NCBI GenBank assembly: GCA_910579295.1
Contig: CAJTTC010000001.1
Span: 124,001 to 188,000 of the forward strand
Direction: 5' to 3'
DNA: 64,000 bases
Source of the DNA: an uncultured Christensenella sp.
GTDB lineage: Bacteria > Bacillota_A > Clostridia > Christensenellales > Borkfalkiaceae
Both the position numbers and the translations under genes were made by a program. The notes below the pieces were generated by a model. It had not been told where the DNA came from. It worked only from the letters and a program-made list of their open reading frames with translations, and ran no database searches. Below are positions 1-9,512 of the stretch, in pieces (the first letter of the stretch is position 1; every line of letters begins with the position of its first letter).

Positions 1-576
1 CAAATCCTCGGGAATGACTCCCCAAAGCGGCAACCGCACGATAGAGGCAATCTCCTGCGGGGTGAGTATCGCGCCGTCGAAAACCAAACCGCCGTTCACC
101 TTGTTGACAATCAGTCCCGACTGCTTAAAGCTCCCGTCCTTAATTTCTCCGCCGCGCTTTTTCGCGCAGTTCAAAGACGGGGAGTAGGGGTCGCACACAA
201 GCGCCGCACGGCTGCACGCCCGTGCTCCTGTATTGTCGCAGATTATGTAATCGAACAGCGGCGCGCATTCCTCTACGGCGCGCTCGACGATTTCCGCGCT
301 CTTACAGCCGAGCGTGGGCAGTATGTAAAGATTGGGTGAAGAGGGGTGCTGTAAAATCGCCTGCTTAACTCTGCACGCGCCCTCCTCGACGTCGGCTAAT
401 GTGTAAACGCTCAGCCCGAGCAAACCGCATAATTCAAGCCCGCTTGCACAGTCGCTATCCCCGTCGATCACAAGGGTACGCTCGCCCCCGGCAGACAGCG
501 CGGCGGCAAGATTTACGGCGCAGGTCGTCACTCCCGAACCGCCTCTCGCACCCGTCATATACATTACTTCCGCCAT
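1..576 (-). CDS. MinD/ParA-like ATPase with degenerate P-loop (3' end outside window)
   Basis: Reading the minus strand from the ATG at 576 gives 192 open codons that run off the left edge, so the C-terminus is missing. A GGGAGGA ribosome site lies about 11 nt upstream. The protein follows the MinD pattern: a P-loop region at residues 9-18, LVIDGDSD near 38, a TLADVEEGACRVKQAI segment matching the MinD helix after the switch, LYILPTLG, FDYIICD (Walker B region), LIVNKVNGG and the closing LPLWGVIPED. The P-loop reads GARGGSGVTT, so the usual MinD signature lysine and the phosphate-binding lysine (KGGxGKTT) are replaced by Arg11 and Val16. Related deviant loops occur in CpaE/TadZ-type proteins. 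ATP hydrolysis may therefore be lost or altered, and a scaffold role in septum, chromosome or pilus positioning is possible. No minC or minE is visible. Family assignment is fairly sure, function is not. Confidence 0.75.
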   Translation of the reverse strand, partial: MAEVMYMTGARGGSGVTTCAVNLAAALSAGGERTLVIDGDSDCASGLELCGLLGLSVYTLADVEEGACRVKQAILQHPSSPNLYILPTLGCKSAEIVERAVEECAPLFDYIICDNTGARACSRAALVCDPYSPSLNCAKKRGGEIKDGSFKQSGLIVNKVNGGLVFDGAILTPQEIASIVRLPLWGVIPEDL

Positions 577-712
577 ATGACAAAATTCCTCCCGCAATGT
601 TTTTTGCCATTATATAATATAGTTAAAGTCACATTTTGGCATAAAAAATTGTTAATTGTAATATTTTAAGGCATATAGTAATGCTTTTTTATGACATTAT
701 ACTCGTTTTTTG

Positions 713-741
713 TTGACAAGGCTCTGTTTTACTATTATAAT
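713..741 (+). promoter_or_regulatory. Sigma-A promoter for the giant lipoprotein
   Basis: TTGACA at 713-718 and TATAAT at 736-741 are separated by exactly 17 bp and lie about 65 bp upstream of the ATG at 807. Both boxes match consensus perfectly, which suggests strong or tightly regulated expression. The rest of 577-806 is AT-rich and shows no gene. Confidence 0.7.
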
Positions 742-806
742 AATTTTATCATAAGTTATTGTCACTTATTGTAACGGGCGGCAATAACGGCAGAGAGTAG
801 TTAAAA

Positions 807-3800
807 ATGAAAAGAAATTCAATCAAAAAAACGGTTGCGGTTCTTCTGTCGGCGGTTGGGTTATCGGCGCTGTCCCTCGGTGTGGCAGGCTGCGCGCCCA
901 AGTCCACCGATTTAACCGAGCCGGATAACGTAGAGATTACAAAGCTTGCGCCGCCCGACGACGGAAGCCTTCCCACCGCGCACACCTGCGCGGAAAATCT
1001 CGCGTACATATCATACGTGTTCGGCTCGCAAACGCAGTATCATTCATATTCCTACGGCGTAACGGCGGCCTCAATCGCCACGCAGACTACGCGCAACTTC
1101 CGCGACTACAAAGACGGAGTTCTCATAACTACCGACCTGACGTATTCGTCAATGGTTAAAAACGGTACGCAGACCTGTACCGTAGTCAACGAGGAGGGAG
1201 AGAGCGAAGTATACTTCCGCGTAAGCGGCGCACCCGAGGCGAACACGCTTCCCTCCGAGGCGAGTTGGAGCGAGGAAGCTCCCCTGATTTTCAACGAGCG
1301 TTCGTATCACTACACGTACGGACTTCTTCCGACCGAGCTTTTCAACTATATAGTCAACGAGCAGAACATAATCGACAGTCAGCCCGTGCAGGCAAATCCC
1401 GACGGCACTTATACGCAGAGCTTTACGCTCGACCCCGTAGCTTCCACCTATTATTATCAGTTCGGTATGAAGACGAGGGGCGGTTTAAGCGGCTACCCCG
1501 AGTTCGAGAGCATTCAGTTCTCCGTCACGTTCGACGGGGATTGGCGCATACTCTCCGCCGACATGCGCGAGGTTGCGAAGGTAAACAAGGGCGTCGTAGT
1601 AACCTCCGTTTCCGATTTCAGCACGGAGTATTGGTACGGCGACGACCATTTCGACGACGCTCACTACGCCTATTATGACAGCTATTATAAACAGTATATA
1701 GGCGACAGCACGTTAGAGCCCGGCGGATCAAGCGACGAAGAGCTTGTCGTGGACGTAACCAACGTACTTTCAAACGGCTTCTCGCAGATAATGAACGGCG
1801 GCGCGCAGTTCGAAATAACGGCGGCACTCGGCAAAAACACCTATTCGGGCTACGTTTTCATCTCTCTCGACCTTGCCGACCCTCTCGAAACGCTCGAATT
1901 GAAGTTAAGCCTCGGTAAGGAGCTTAAAAATCAGAATTTCTTCCTCGAATACGGCGACGGGGACGTAAAAGCTTACTACGGTAAGGATTTTGCTCTCGGC
2001 GCAAACCTTGCGGAAGTCAAGCTTGCCGTAGGGCAGTTCGAAGATATTATCAACGGCATAAAGGCGGTATTTACCAAGCCCGAACAAACCGCGCCCGAAC
2101 AGACGGAAGGTTTGGTCGGCGAGCAGGAGGGGAGCGACCCTCTGACCGCGCTTATGGACAGTATGGTTCTCACTTCGGGTGAAAAGCAAGCCGTGCTCAC
2201 GCTCGATACCGATGATTTGCTCGGGTTGGGCATAGGCGTAAACGCAAGACTTGTATTCGGTATCAACAATAAAGCCATAATCTTCCGCGGCGCTACGGTA
2301 GGCGGGCTTTCGATGGGCGGCGAGGCGGTTGACCTCGGCTTGACAATCCGCACGACTACAGCTCCCGAAATCAAAATGCCCGACGGCGAATGTGCAGATT
2401 TGTCCGACTACATAGCCGACGTCCATTCGTTGCTCGGCAGCGATTTAATTAAGATAACGGCGGGCTTGCACGGCAGTGACGAGCTTGTCGGGATTGCGGC
2501 TTTAAAGGATATCGACCTCGATTTGACTGCGTATACCGACCTTGACGGCTTGACCGTAGGCGCGGACGTAGCCGCTTCCTATACATATAAAGGGCACAGG
2601 ATTTCCGCGGCTGTCAGCGTGTGGTACGACTACAAGGCGGCAAACGGCGGATGGGGCGAAGCCGTTTTACAGCTGACCGAGCTCAACGGTTCTCCCCGCG
2701 ACGTCAGATTGAAGTGTGATATTAAGGAAGTTTACGACGCAATATCAACGCTTCTGACGTTCGGCGGCGCGGAGGCGGGTTCGGCAACGGACGGGCTTGC
2801 CGACATAATCAACGGCGCTCTTTCAGCCGACCTCGCTTCGCTCATTTCCGAAATGTACGCAGACAAGGCGCAGATAAAGATTAAGGTGAGCGTTGACACG
2901 CTCCTCGAAATGTTCAACGTAAATACAGGCGTAAAGTTCGGCACGTGCGCGCTCACTTATAAGAAGGGCGACGGCGTATACGGCGGCGAGCTTTCTGCGG
3001 AGCTTCCCGCGCTCGGCTTTACTCTCGGGATTAGTGGCGAGGGTGGCGCAATCCAAACGCCCGACAAAGACAGCTGTCTTGACCTGATATACGCAATAGA
3101 CGACGTTAAGTCGCTTATGAATGCAGAGCTGTTCGAGGCAAAAATCTCTCTCGATGGCGGCGCGGAGGGCGTAACCTTAACGCAGCTCAGCGGCATAAAA
3201 GCCGATTTGAGCGTGCAGTTCGACCCCGACGGCTTGGCTGTTGCGGCGGCTGTCGATTTCTCCTATACATATAAAGAGCAGGTCATTTCCGCTCAGCTTA
3301 CGGCGCACTACGAAAAGGGCGAGAGTAAGTACGGCGATTTGATTTTGAGCCTTACGCGCATAAACAACACTCCGTTAAACGCAAACGTTTACTGCAATAT
3401 AGACAGTCTTGCGGAAGCCGTAACCGCGCTTTTAAACCGCGCGGGCATACAGCTCAAACCGTTTGAAATCGGCGGCGGCAACGCGGGTTTGGACGATATT
3501 TTGGTAAAGATACTCGGCGCGGATTTCGACAAGCTACTGCCCGCGCTCGAAACGGACGCGGACGGCTTACGGCTTGCCGTAAACGCCGATGAGCTTCTGA
3601 ATATCTTCGGCGTAAAAACGGGCATAGCGTTCGGAAACGTCAGCCTTGCTTACAGCCATTCGGGCGAGAATATGCTCGTTGCAAACGCGCCCGCGCTCGG
3701 CTTAAACGTTAAGGTAAACGGCGCTGAGGGCGAGCTTCATAAGCCCTCGTCAAGCGACATACTTGACTTGACTCAGCTTGTAAACACCGTTGACGCGGTA

Positions 3801-6800
3801 TGGAAACAGGTTGACGGCATAATCGACAGTCAAAGTATTTCGTTTGAAATAGCCAAGGGCAAGACCTTCCTTGCGCTCGACGGCATAACGGTAGACCTTT
3901 GGGGCGAGGGCGAAATCAGTTGGAAGAGCGGGCGCGAGTACGTTGCACTCGACCTGTGCGCGGCTATCACGGAAAGGGCTTCCGATCAGGTTGCGGTCAA
4001 GCTTATATACGACAAAAACGCAACCGACAAGCCCGTCGTAAGACTTGCGCTCAACGGCGTGGGCATTGATATTTACAAGGACGACATCGACAGCGTAACC
4101 GACGGGTTTAAGGATATCTACGCAAAGATTGCTCCGCTCCTCGGTGTGGGAGATACGTCCGAAGAGGGCGGCGATAAGGCGGTCGGCAACGGAGTTTCCG
4201 CGCTTCCCGACGGCAATAAGCTGAATAACGATAAGCTTATGAGCCTTATCTTCAAAGCGCTCTCGGCTGATAATTGGGTGGAAGCGCTCAGCCGCTTAAC
4301 GCTTAAAACGGACGGCAAGTCACTCGCACTTGAATATCTTTCGGAAAACGCGGTGGGCGTGGAGATAAGGGCGGACGGCGCGTTGGAGCTCTGCTACGAC
4401 GGCAATTACGGCGAACGCTTCTCGTTTGGCGGCGGCATAGTCGCAACCGCGGTAACGGGCGAGCTTATCCCCGCAATAGAGGCGAAGCTCGAAAGCTGTA
4501 AAATGTCCTCTTCGAGGGACGAAGGCAGCGCGCCCTTCATTCGTCTTGCATACGATTACCTGTTCGAAGCTATCGACGCAATAGGCGTTGAAAATATTCT
4601 CGGCGACAGCACGTATACGGTAACGTTCGCGCTTAACGGCGACAACTGCAACATAAGCGGGTTAGAGGGCGTGTTTATCGACGCCAACATTTACGTGACG
4701 GGTGAAAAGGGCGAGCAGGGCAAGCTTGCCGAAGCCGACCTCGATATCAACGCGGCGGGCGTTACGGTAAAGCTCAACGTAATATCAGAGCGTCGCGGCA
4801 ATATAACATATTTCTATATGGATTTAAGTCAGGTTGCCGATATCAAGCTTCCCGACCTCAAATTTATGGCTACGCAGGACACTCTGTACGAAACGCTCAG
4901 GGTTCTGCTTAACACGATAAATAATACCAACGTGCTCGATTTGTTGGGCAAGCTGACGGCAAGCAACGGCGGGGAAGCTCACGCAGACGGCGAAGCGGCT
5001 CCCGCAGAGCCCGTTATGACGGATAGTGCTATCGACAAGATATGCGGCGTTCTGACAAAGCTTCTCGACTTCAATTTCAGCAGCGCGGTCGTAGCGACCG
5101 AAACGGACGGCGTGCTCACGGCAAAAATCGACCTTGACAATATCGTCAAGCAGTTGGGTTATAATACGGGCGCGCTCGGCACGGTAGAGGCGGTTATAAA
5201 TCACAGCAGTCACTCTATGAAGACGAGCGGCAAGACCTACGTTACGGACGCGGACGGCAATACGCAGTTAAAGGAGTGGATTTCGCTCTCCTCCGAGCTT
5301 GCGGCGCGCCGCGACTATTCGAAATTCGACAGGAACGAATACATAAGTATAGAGTTCTTGCCTACGCTCATAGACGACATTGTAAAGTTCGCAACAGACG
5401 ACGACGGCAACGTACACGAAAAGTTCACGCTTAGCGGCACTGTAACGGCAAATATTATAGGCAGGTTCGATTTGACAATCGACATTTGCACTATGACAGT
5501 CGGGGTCAATGAAAGAGACGGGTTAACGTTCTCGGCGATAATGCACGTTAAAAAGGTAAGCGTAATCGGGCTGGTAACAATACCGCAAAGCACGATAGGC
5601 ATAACTTATCAAAACGGACTGTTGACGCTTGCGAGAAACGTGGATACGGCTAATCCCGAATACAAGGTAATGACCTTCGATTACTTCATCGACCATATGC
5701 TGACTAAAAACGACTCCGTGCTTCAATGGCTGTTAAATGTGGACGGTTGGAATATTCTGATGGGCGTAGTCAACCTTGCGGGGAGCGATCTCAATATCAG
5801 TTCGGGACTTACCACAACGCAGGACGTGTATCTGTATAAGGCTACGGCGGACAAGGAAGAGCAGGAAATTTCGATGGGCGACTTTGTCGACGCTCTCAAA
5901 GTAATAATCAACGGCAATACTACCGCGGTGTTCGGCGACAAGGTTGCAAATCTTGAAAGTGCGCTCGGCATATCCGATAATTACTACGGTTTCTCACTAA
6001 ACGCGGGTAAGGTCACGGGCGGAGTGCTCACAGAGCTTCACGCGGCTATCCTGCGCAACGACCGCGGAATAAGCGGCATAAAGGCGGCGGGCGCAATTCA
6101 GAGCTACGTAACGTTCAACGCGGATTTGCAGTATCGGGAGGATTGGACGAAGGAATACGAGCTTGGTACGGCTCTCGGCGAAAACGTAACGGCGACAAGC
6201 TTTTACAACGCGGCTATGGCGGCGGCAGAGGACGGCAAATATACCGTAGATTTCGACCACTACGAAAAGATGCCCGAAAAGGGTTACGACGAAAAGTTCG
6301 GCTGTCTGTCGGTTACTAACGGCAGTAACGGCTACGAATTTACAACCGAGTATTCACATATGCTCTATACTCACGTGCTTACGGTAGTCGGGTTGGACGG
6401 CAGTGAGGAAAAGCGCAACGTGCGCCACGGTTCAACCGTATACTTCTACGACAACTACTTGCCCGTATATACCGACAACGGAAAGTCGATGCGCCTACTT
6501 TATTCGCTTTCGGCTACGGAGGTGGGAGAGGCAAGCGCGGTTATGAACGGCGACCTGACTGTATACGCGGTTAAGCGCAAGGCTGTCACAATCTACGTTC
6601 ACAACGGAAGCGAGGTGATAGAGCTCAGCTCGTTCGCGGGCGACGCAGTGCCGACGACGGTCAAGGGCTTGCAGGCGATAACCGCTCCTACATACGCAGA
6701 CGGCACACCCGTAGGCGAAAACGATAAGGTCGGCGGCGAACAGACGGCACTCCATATCTATGGCACGTTCGTACAGACGGTTGCTACGGTCAACTACGTC

Positions 6801-8282
6801 AACTACGAGTTCAACGCTAAGACGCTCACTTACACGGCTGCGGGCAAGGCGGCGGGCTTCAACGACTACTATTCGGTAAATGGCAACACGCTTGTGCTCG
6901 AAAACGAAATAGGCGGCTATCCCGTAACGGCTATTGCGGCAAACGCGTTCGCCAATACCGACGGCAAGCCCATTAAGAGCGTGATTGTTCCCGAAAATAT
7001 CGTAACAGTGGGCGCTAATGCGTTCAGCGACAATTTCGGTATGGAGCAGGCTGTATTCCTTGCGGAAACGGTAACGTTCGAGGGTAAAGACGGAAACTCC
7101 AAGACGATGCCCTTCTACGGCTGTTCGGTTACTGACTCCGCCGATAAAATAGACGGTTTGGCAGGCAACGAAATTACTGACCTGCACGTTTACTACAACA
7201 ACATTGTCGCAAACGGCGGCGATTGGACTCATTTCAGATATGTAAGCAAGGTATTCTCTTTCAACTTCTATATCGGCAAAAACGGCGGCGGCTTGCACGG
7301 CGCGGGTACTTGGCAGTACGTCGATTACAATGTAAACGTCGACCTCGGAGGCGTGGCGGGCAGTACGCTCACCGAAAGTGCGGTAAGCGACATTCTCGCT
7401 CCCTATTTCCCCCGCGTTACAGACGGCGAGTTTGACGGCAGCGTTGAAGCGGCGGAAATTGAAACGGCGTTGACGAGCGCTCTCACGCAATTTGAAATTA
7501 TGCGCGGCGGCATAGTGTACGCTTGCTCGTTCGATAAGAGCGTTTCGCAGAACGGCAACAAGATTACGGTAACGTACAACGTAAGCTATCACGCCACGGC
7601 GGAAATAAGCGTTTACAGCGCGTGCGGCTTTACGTATAACGGAGTGCATAAGGACGGCGGCGCGACCGTTCCCGTCTCCGCAAAAGTTGTCGGCGGCAAG
7701 GTGGAGCTGTCCGAGCCTAAGTCCGATAACGGCTATGCGTTCCTCGGCTGGGCTGTCGAGGTCAACGGCGGTATGCAGTTTGCGGAGAAGATTATAACTC
7801 CCGCAGAGAACGCCGTGTATTATGCAATCTGGGGCGCAAGCAAGATCGGAGCAGAGGTTTCCGCGGAAATTAATTACGGCGGCAACGCACTCTCTGCACC
7901 CGCAAGCGGCAACGGCAAGTGGTACGACGGCGATTGGAACGAGGTTACTGGAATTTCCAAAGAAAACACCGTTGTCTATATGCGGTCGATATTTACCTTA
8001 ACGTACAAAATCAGCGGCAATTTTACAATGAAGGTAAGCGATACTCTCGCCGGGGTAAGCGGATCGTCAAAGACGTCCTACTCTAACAGCTTCGAGATAT
8101 TGGAAGGGCAGACCGTCTACGTCGTAAAATCGGCGGGCAAGCAAGCAGATTTCTATGTGGACGGCGTGCTCAAAACAACAATTACTCTTTCCAAGTGGGG
8201 ATTATATAATTACAATATCAAAGATTTTGAAGCAATAGACACAACCGTGAGCGGCAATATTTCCGTTGAAATGAAGTGGTGA
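807..8282 (+). CDS. Giant repeat-containing surface lipoprotein (2491 aa)
   Basis: A type II signal peptide (MKRNSIKK, hydrophobic core, lipobox GVAGC with Cys near residue 29) predicts export and lipid anchoring. Most of the protein is a beta-rich, Asp/Gly-rich array of modules. The clearest are three units of about 228 residues starting near residues 525, 752 and 980, each with a SYTYK...ISA segment followed later by a D-x-L-L-x-(I/M)-F-x-V-x-T-G segment. Near residues 2030-2080 there is a BspA-like leucine-rich repeat (AIAANAF, SVIVPENIVTVGANAFSD). Near 2270-2345 there is an InlB/Listeria-Bacteroides-type repeat (YAFLGWAV...YYAIWG). The ATG at 807 has only a weak GAGAG ribosome site. It is followed by a terminator and appears to be transcribed alone. 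Binding to host or polysaccharide surfaces is a guess from the architecture; I do not recognise the repeated module as a named family. Confidence 0.85.
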   Translation: MKRNSIKKTVAVLLSAVGLSALSLGVAGCAPKSTDLTEPDNVEITKLAPPDDGSLPTAHTCAENLAYISYVFGSQTQYHSYSYGVTAASIATQTTRNFRDYKDGVLITTDLTYSSMVKNGTQTCTVVNEEGESEVYFRVSGAPEANTLPSEASWSEEAPLIFNERSYHYTYGLLPTELFNYIVNEQNIIDSQPVQANPDGTYTQSFTLDPVASTYYYQFGMKTRGGLSGYPEFESIQFSVTFDGDWRILSADMREVAKVNKGVVVTSVSDFSTEYWYGDDHFDDAHYAYYDSYYKQYIGDSTLEPGGSSDEELVVDVTNVLSNGFSQIMNGGAQFEITAALGKNTYSGYVFISLDLADPLETLELKLSLGKELKNQNFFLEYGDGDVKAYYGKDFALGANLAEVKLAVGQFEDIINGIKAVFTKPEQTAPEQTEGLVGEQEGSDPLTALMDSMVLTSGEKQAVLTLDTDDLLGLGIGVNARLVFGINNKAIIFRGATVGGLSMGGEAVDLGLTIRTTTAPEIKMPDGECADLSDYIADVHSLLGSDLIKITAGLHGSDELVGIAALKDIDLDLTAYTDLDGLTVGADVAASYTYKGHRISAAVSVWYDYKAANGGWGEAVLQLTELNGSPRDVRLKCDIKEVYDAISTLLTFGGAEAGSATDGLADIINGALSADLASLISEMYADKAQIKIKVSVDTLLEMFNVNTGVKFGTCALTYKKGDGVYGGELSAELPALGFTLGISGEGGAIQTPDKDSCLDLIYAIDDVKSLMNAELFEAKISLDGGAEGVTLTQLSGIKADLSVQFDPDGLAVAAAVDFSYTYKEQVISAQLTAHYEKGESKYGDLILSLTRINNTPLNANVYCNIDSLAEAVTALLNRAGIQLKPFEIGGGNAGLDDILVKILGADFDKLLPALETDADGLRLAVNADELLNIFGVKTGIAFGNVSLAYSHSGENMLVANAPALGLNVKVNGAEGELHKPSSSDILDLTQLVNTVDAVWKQVDGIIDSQSISFEIAKGKTFLALDGITVDLWGEGEISWKSGREYVALDLCAAITERASDQVAVKLIYDKNATDKPVVRLALNGVGIDIYKDDIDSVTDGFKDIYAKIAPLLGVGDTSEEGGDKAVGNGVSALPDGNKLNNDKLMSLIFKALSADNWVEALSRLTLKTDGKSLALEYLSENAVGVEIRADGALELCYDGNYGERFSFGGGIVATAVTGELIPAIEAKLESCKMSSSRDEGSAPFIRLAYDYLFEAIDAIGVENILGDSTYTVTFALNGDNCNISGLEGVFIDANIYVTGEKGEQGKLAEADLDINAAGVTVKLNVISERRGNITYFYMDLSQVADIKLPDLKFMATQDTLYETLRVLLNTINNTNVLDLLGKLTASNGGEAHADGEAAPAEPVMTDSAIDKICGVLTKLLDFNFSSAVVATETDGVLTAKIDLDNIVKQLGYNTGALGTVEAVINHSSHSMKTSGKTYVTDADGNTQLKEWISLSSELAARRDYSKFDRNEYISIEFLPTLIDDIVKFATDDDGNVHEKFTLSGTVTANIIGRFDLTIDICTMTVGVNERDGLTFSAIMHVKKVSVIGLVTIPQSTIGITYQNGLLTLARNVDTANPEYKVMTFDYFIDHMLTKNDSVLQWLLNVDGWNILMGVVNLAGSDLNISSGLTTTQDVYLYKATADKEEQEISMGDFVDALKVIINGNTTAVFGDKVANLESALGISDNYYGFSLNAGKVTGGVLTELHAAILRNDRGISGIKAAGAIQSYVTFNADLQYREDWTKEYELGTALGENVTATSFYNAAMAAAEDGKYTVDFDHYEKMPEKGYDEKFGCLSVTNGSNGYEFTTEYSHMLYTHVLTVVGLDGSEEKRNVRHGSTVYFYDNYLPVYTDNGKSMRLLYSLSATEVGEASAVMNGDLTVYAVKRKAVTIYVHNGSEVIELSSFAGDAVPTTVKGLQAITAPTYADGTPVGENDKVGGEQTALHIYGTFVQTVATVNYVNYEFNAKTLTYTAAGKAAGFNDYYSVNGNTLVLENEIGGYPVTAIAANAFANTDGKPIKSVIVPENIVTVGANAFSDNFGMEQAVFLAETVTFEGKDGNSKTMPFYGCSVTDSADKIDGLAGNEITDLHVYYNNIVANGGDWTHFRYVSKVFSFNFYIGKNGGGLHGAGTWQYVDYNVNVDLGGVAGSTLTESAVSDILAPYFPRVTDGEFDGSVEAAEIETALTSALTQFEIMRGGIVYACSFDKSVSQNGNKITVTYNVSYHATAEISVYSACGFTYNGVHKDGGATVPVSAKVVGGKVELSEPKSDNGYAFLGWAVEVNGGMQFAEKIITPAENAVYYAIWGASKIGAEVSAEINYGGNALSAPASGNGKWYDGDWNEVTGISKENTVVYMRSIFTLTYKISGNFTMKVSDTLAGVSGSSKTSYSNSFEILEGQTVYVVKSAGKQADFYVDGVLKTTITLSKWGLYNYNIKDFEAIDTTVSGNISVEMKW
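2379..4427 (+). repeat. Tandem ~228-codon repeats inside the giant lipoprotein gene
   Basis: Equivalent proline-starting landmarks fall at codons 525, 752 and 980, and the shared 16-nt string tcctatacatataaag recurs at 2577 and 3261, a 684-nt (228-codon) period. Protein similarity is clear but DNA identity is moderate, so the duplications are not recent. The limits of the third unit are approximate. Confidence 0.6.
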
Positions 8283-8303
8283 TAAAAATTAATAATCGTA
8301 TTG

Positions 8304-8331
8304 GCGCGCGGGTTAAAATCCGCGCGCTTTA
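8304..8331 (+). terminator. Rho-independent terminator after the giant lipoprotein
   Basis: GCGCGCGG (8304-8311) pairs with CCGCGCGC (8320-8327) around an 8-nt AT-rich loop and is followed by a short T/A tract. It separates the lipoprotein from the yqfC operon. Confidence 0.65.
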
Positions 8332-8363
8332 ATATTATTAAGGTATAAAGCATAAACTATCGT

Positions 8364-8609
8364 ATGAACCTTATACAACAAATTTTGAGGGAAGCGGGCG
8401 CGGATTTGGACAGGTCCTTTACGATAGTGCCCGCATTCGGCGGCTATTTCAAATCGGTAAAGCGTGTTGAGGACTATTCGCCGCAGCGCATAGTGCTCAC
8501 GGTCGCAAAAATGCGGTTGACAGTGACGGGTGAAAAGCTTATAATAGATAAGTATTTTCAACAAGATTTATTGGTGCGCGGCTCTATCACGGGGGTGACG
8601 GTTGAATAA
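8364..8609 (+). CDS. yqfC: Sporulation protein YqfC
   Basis: This 81-residue protein has the size and pattern of the YabP/YqfC family: IVPAFGGYFKSVKRVEDYSPQ followed by a beta-rich segment (IVLTVAKMRLTVTGEKLII) and a short tail (RGSITGV). In Bacillus subtilis yqfC is a sporulation gene next to yqfD, and the same order is kept here. The YqfC stop overlaps the YqfD start by 8 nt (8602-8609), which suggests translational coupling. It heads the operon yqfC-yqfD-phoH-pgpH-like-ybeY-era. A role at the mother-cell/forespore interface is known for the family only in outline; its biochemical activity is unknown. Confidence 0.85.
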   Translation: MNLIQQILREAGADLDRSFTIVPAFGGYFKSVKRVEDYSPQRIVLTVAKMRLTVTGEKLIIDKYFQQDLLVRGSITGVTVE

Positions 8610-9495
8610 CGTTGTCATATTCGAGGTCACAGCCACGCCCGAGGCGGCTCTTAAAAAGCTTGCAAAGGCGGATATTGCCGTATATCGGCTTAAAAAACGC
8701 GCTTCGCGGCTGTCGTTCGGAGTCAATTCACAATATATTGAAAAAGTTTTTGCAATTTTCGCGCACCCGTGTTATAATACTGTCATAAGACGGAAAAGTC
8801 CGCAAATGCGCCTTAAAAGCTTTTTAAGCACAAGGTTTTGCCTGATTATCGGCGCGGCGCTCTTTACCGTTGCGGCGATTTCGTCGGGAAATATGGTAAT
8901 GCGCATAAAGGTCGTGGGTAGCGGCAGTTATTTGAAGGAGCGCATAGTTGCCGTTGCAAACGAATGCGGCGCGCGCGAATGGTCGTTCTGCCGCGGGCTT
9001 GACGCACCGATGTTGCAGTCTCGCGTAATGGCGTTGCCGTCGGTCAGCTTCTGTTCCGTTCAGCGCGAGGGCGCGTATCTCATTATCGACGTCCGCACGG
9101 AAGAGGAGCACTCGGCTAAACTCGATTACAAGCCGTTGCAGACGGACGTCGGCGGCGAGGTGTACCGCATAGTCGCAATCTGCGGCACGGCTGAAAGGGC
9201 GGCGGGCGATAAGGTGAGCGCGGGCGACGTGCTTATCGGCGCGTACGAGCTCAACGCGGACGGCGAGGCTACGGAATGCGCGGCGGTGGGATTTGCCGAA
9301 ATTTCCGCTCACGCAAGCATATCGCTGTTTTATAGCGAGGAGAACGAGGAGAACACGCAGGCGGCGTTAAAGGCGGCGGCGCTATACTCGGACCGCATTA
9401 CAGAGCAATCGTACAAGGTGAATCCGTGCGACGGCGGGGTACAGTACGAGGTTACTTTTACGTACATAAAGACGTTTACCGTCAATATGGAATAG
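8602..9495 (+). CDS. yqfD: Sporulation protein YqfD
   Basis: The 297-residue protein starts at a TTG inside the end of yqfC. Its N-terminal ~70 residues are soluble, then a run of basic residues and one membrane segment (residues ~78-98) precede a large region expected outside the membrane, including IKVVGSGSYLKERI and WSFCRG. This matches the YqfD layout, which resembles the FtsQ/SpoIVFA style of bitopic proteins. The length is somewhat short for YqfD (Bacillus about 400). It is required for efficient sporulation in Bacillus; the mechanism is unknown. PhoH follows after 17 nt. Confidence 0.85.
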   Translation: MNNVVIFEVTATPEAALKKLAKADIAVYRLKKRASRLSFGVNSQYIEKVFAIFAHPCYNTVIRRKSPQMRLKSFLSTRFCLIIGAALFTVAAISSGNMVMRIKVVGSGSYLKERIVAVANECGAREWSFCRGLDAPMLQSRVMALPSVSFCSVQREGAYLIIDVRTEEEHSAKLDYKPLQTDVGGEVYRIVAICGTAERAAGDKVSAGDVLIGAYELNADGEATECAAVGFAEISAHASISLFYSEENEENTQAALKAAALYSDRITEQSYKVNPCDGGVQYEVTFTYIKTFTVNME

Positions 9496-9512
9496 GATAA
9501 GAGGGGTGCTAT

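Noticed and set aside
399..617. 72-codon plus-strand frame at the left edge
   Set aside because: Overlaps the MinD-like gene on the other strand, is Arg-rich and unlike any protein, and has no ribosome site.
6495..7649. 384-codon open frame on the minus strand inside the giant lipoprotein
   Set aside because: It lies opposite a well-supported gene, has Arg/Cys-rich random composition, no ribosome site and no recognisable domain; it arises from the codon bias of the plus-strand gene.
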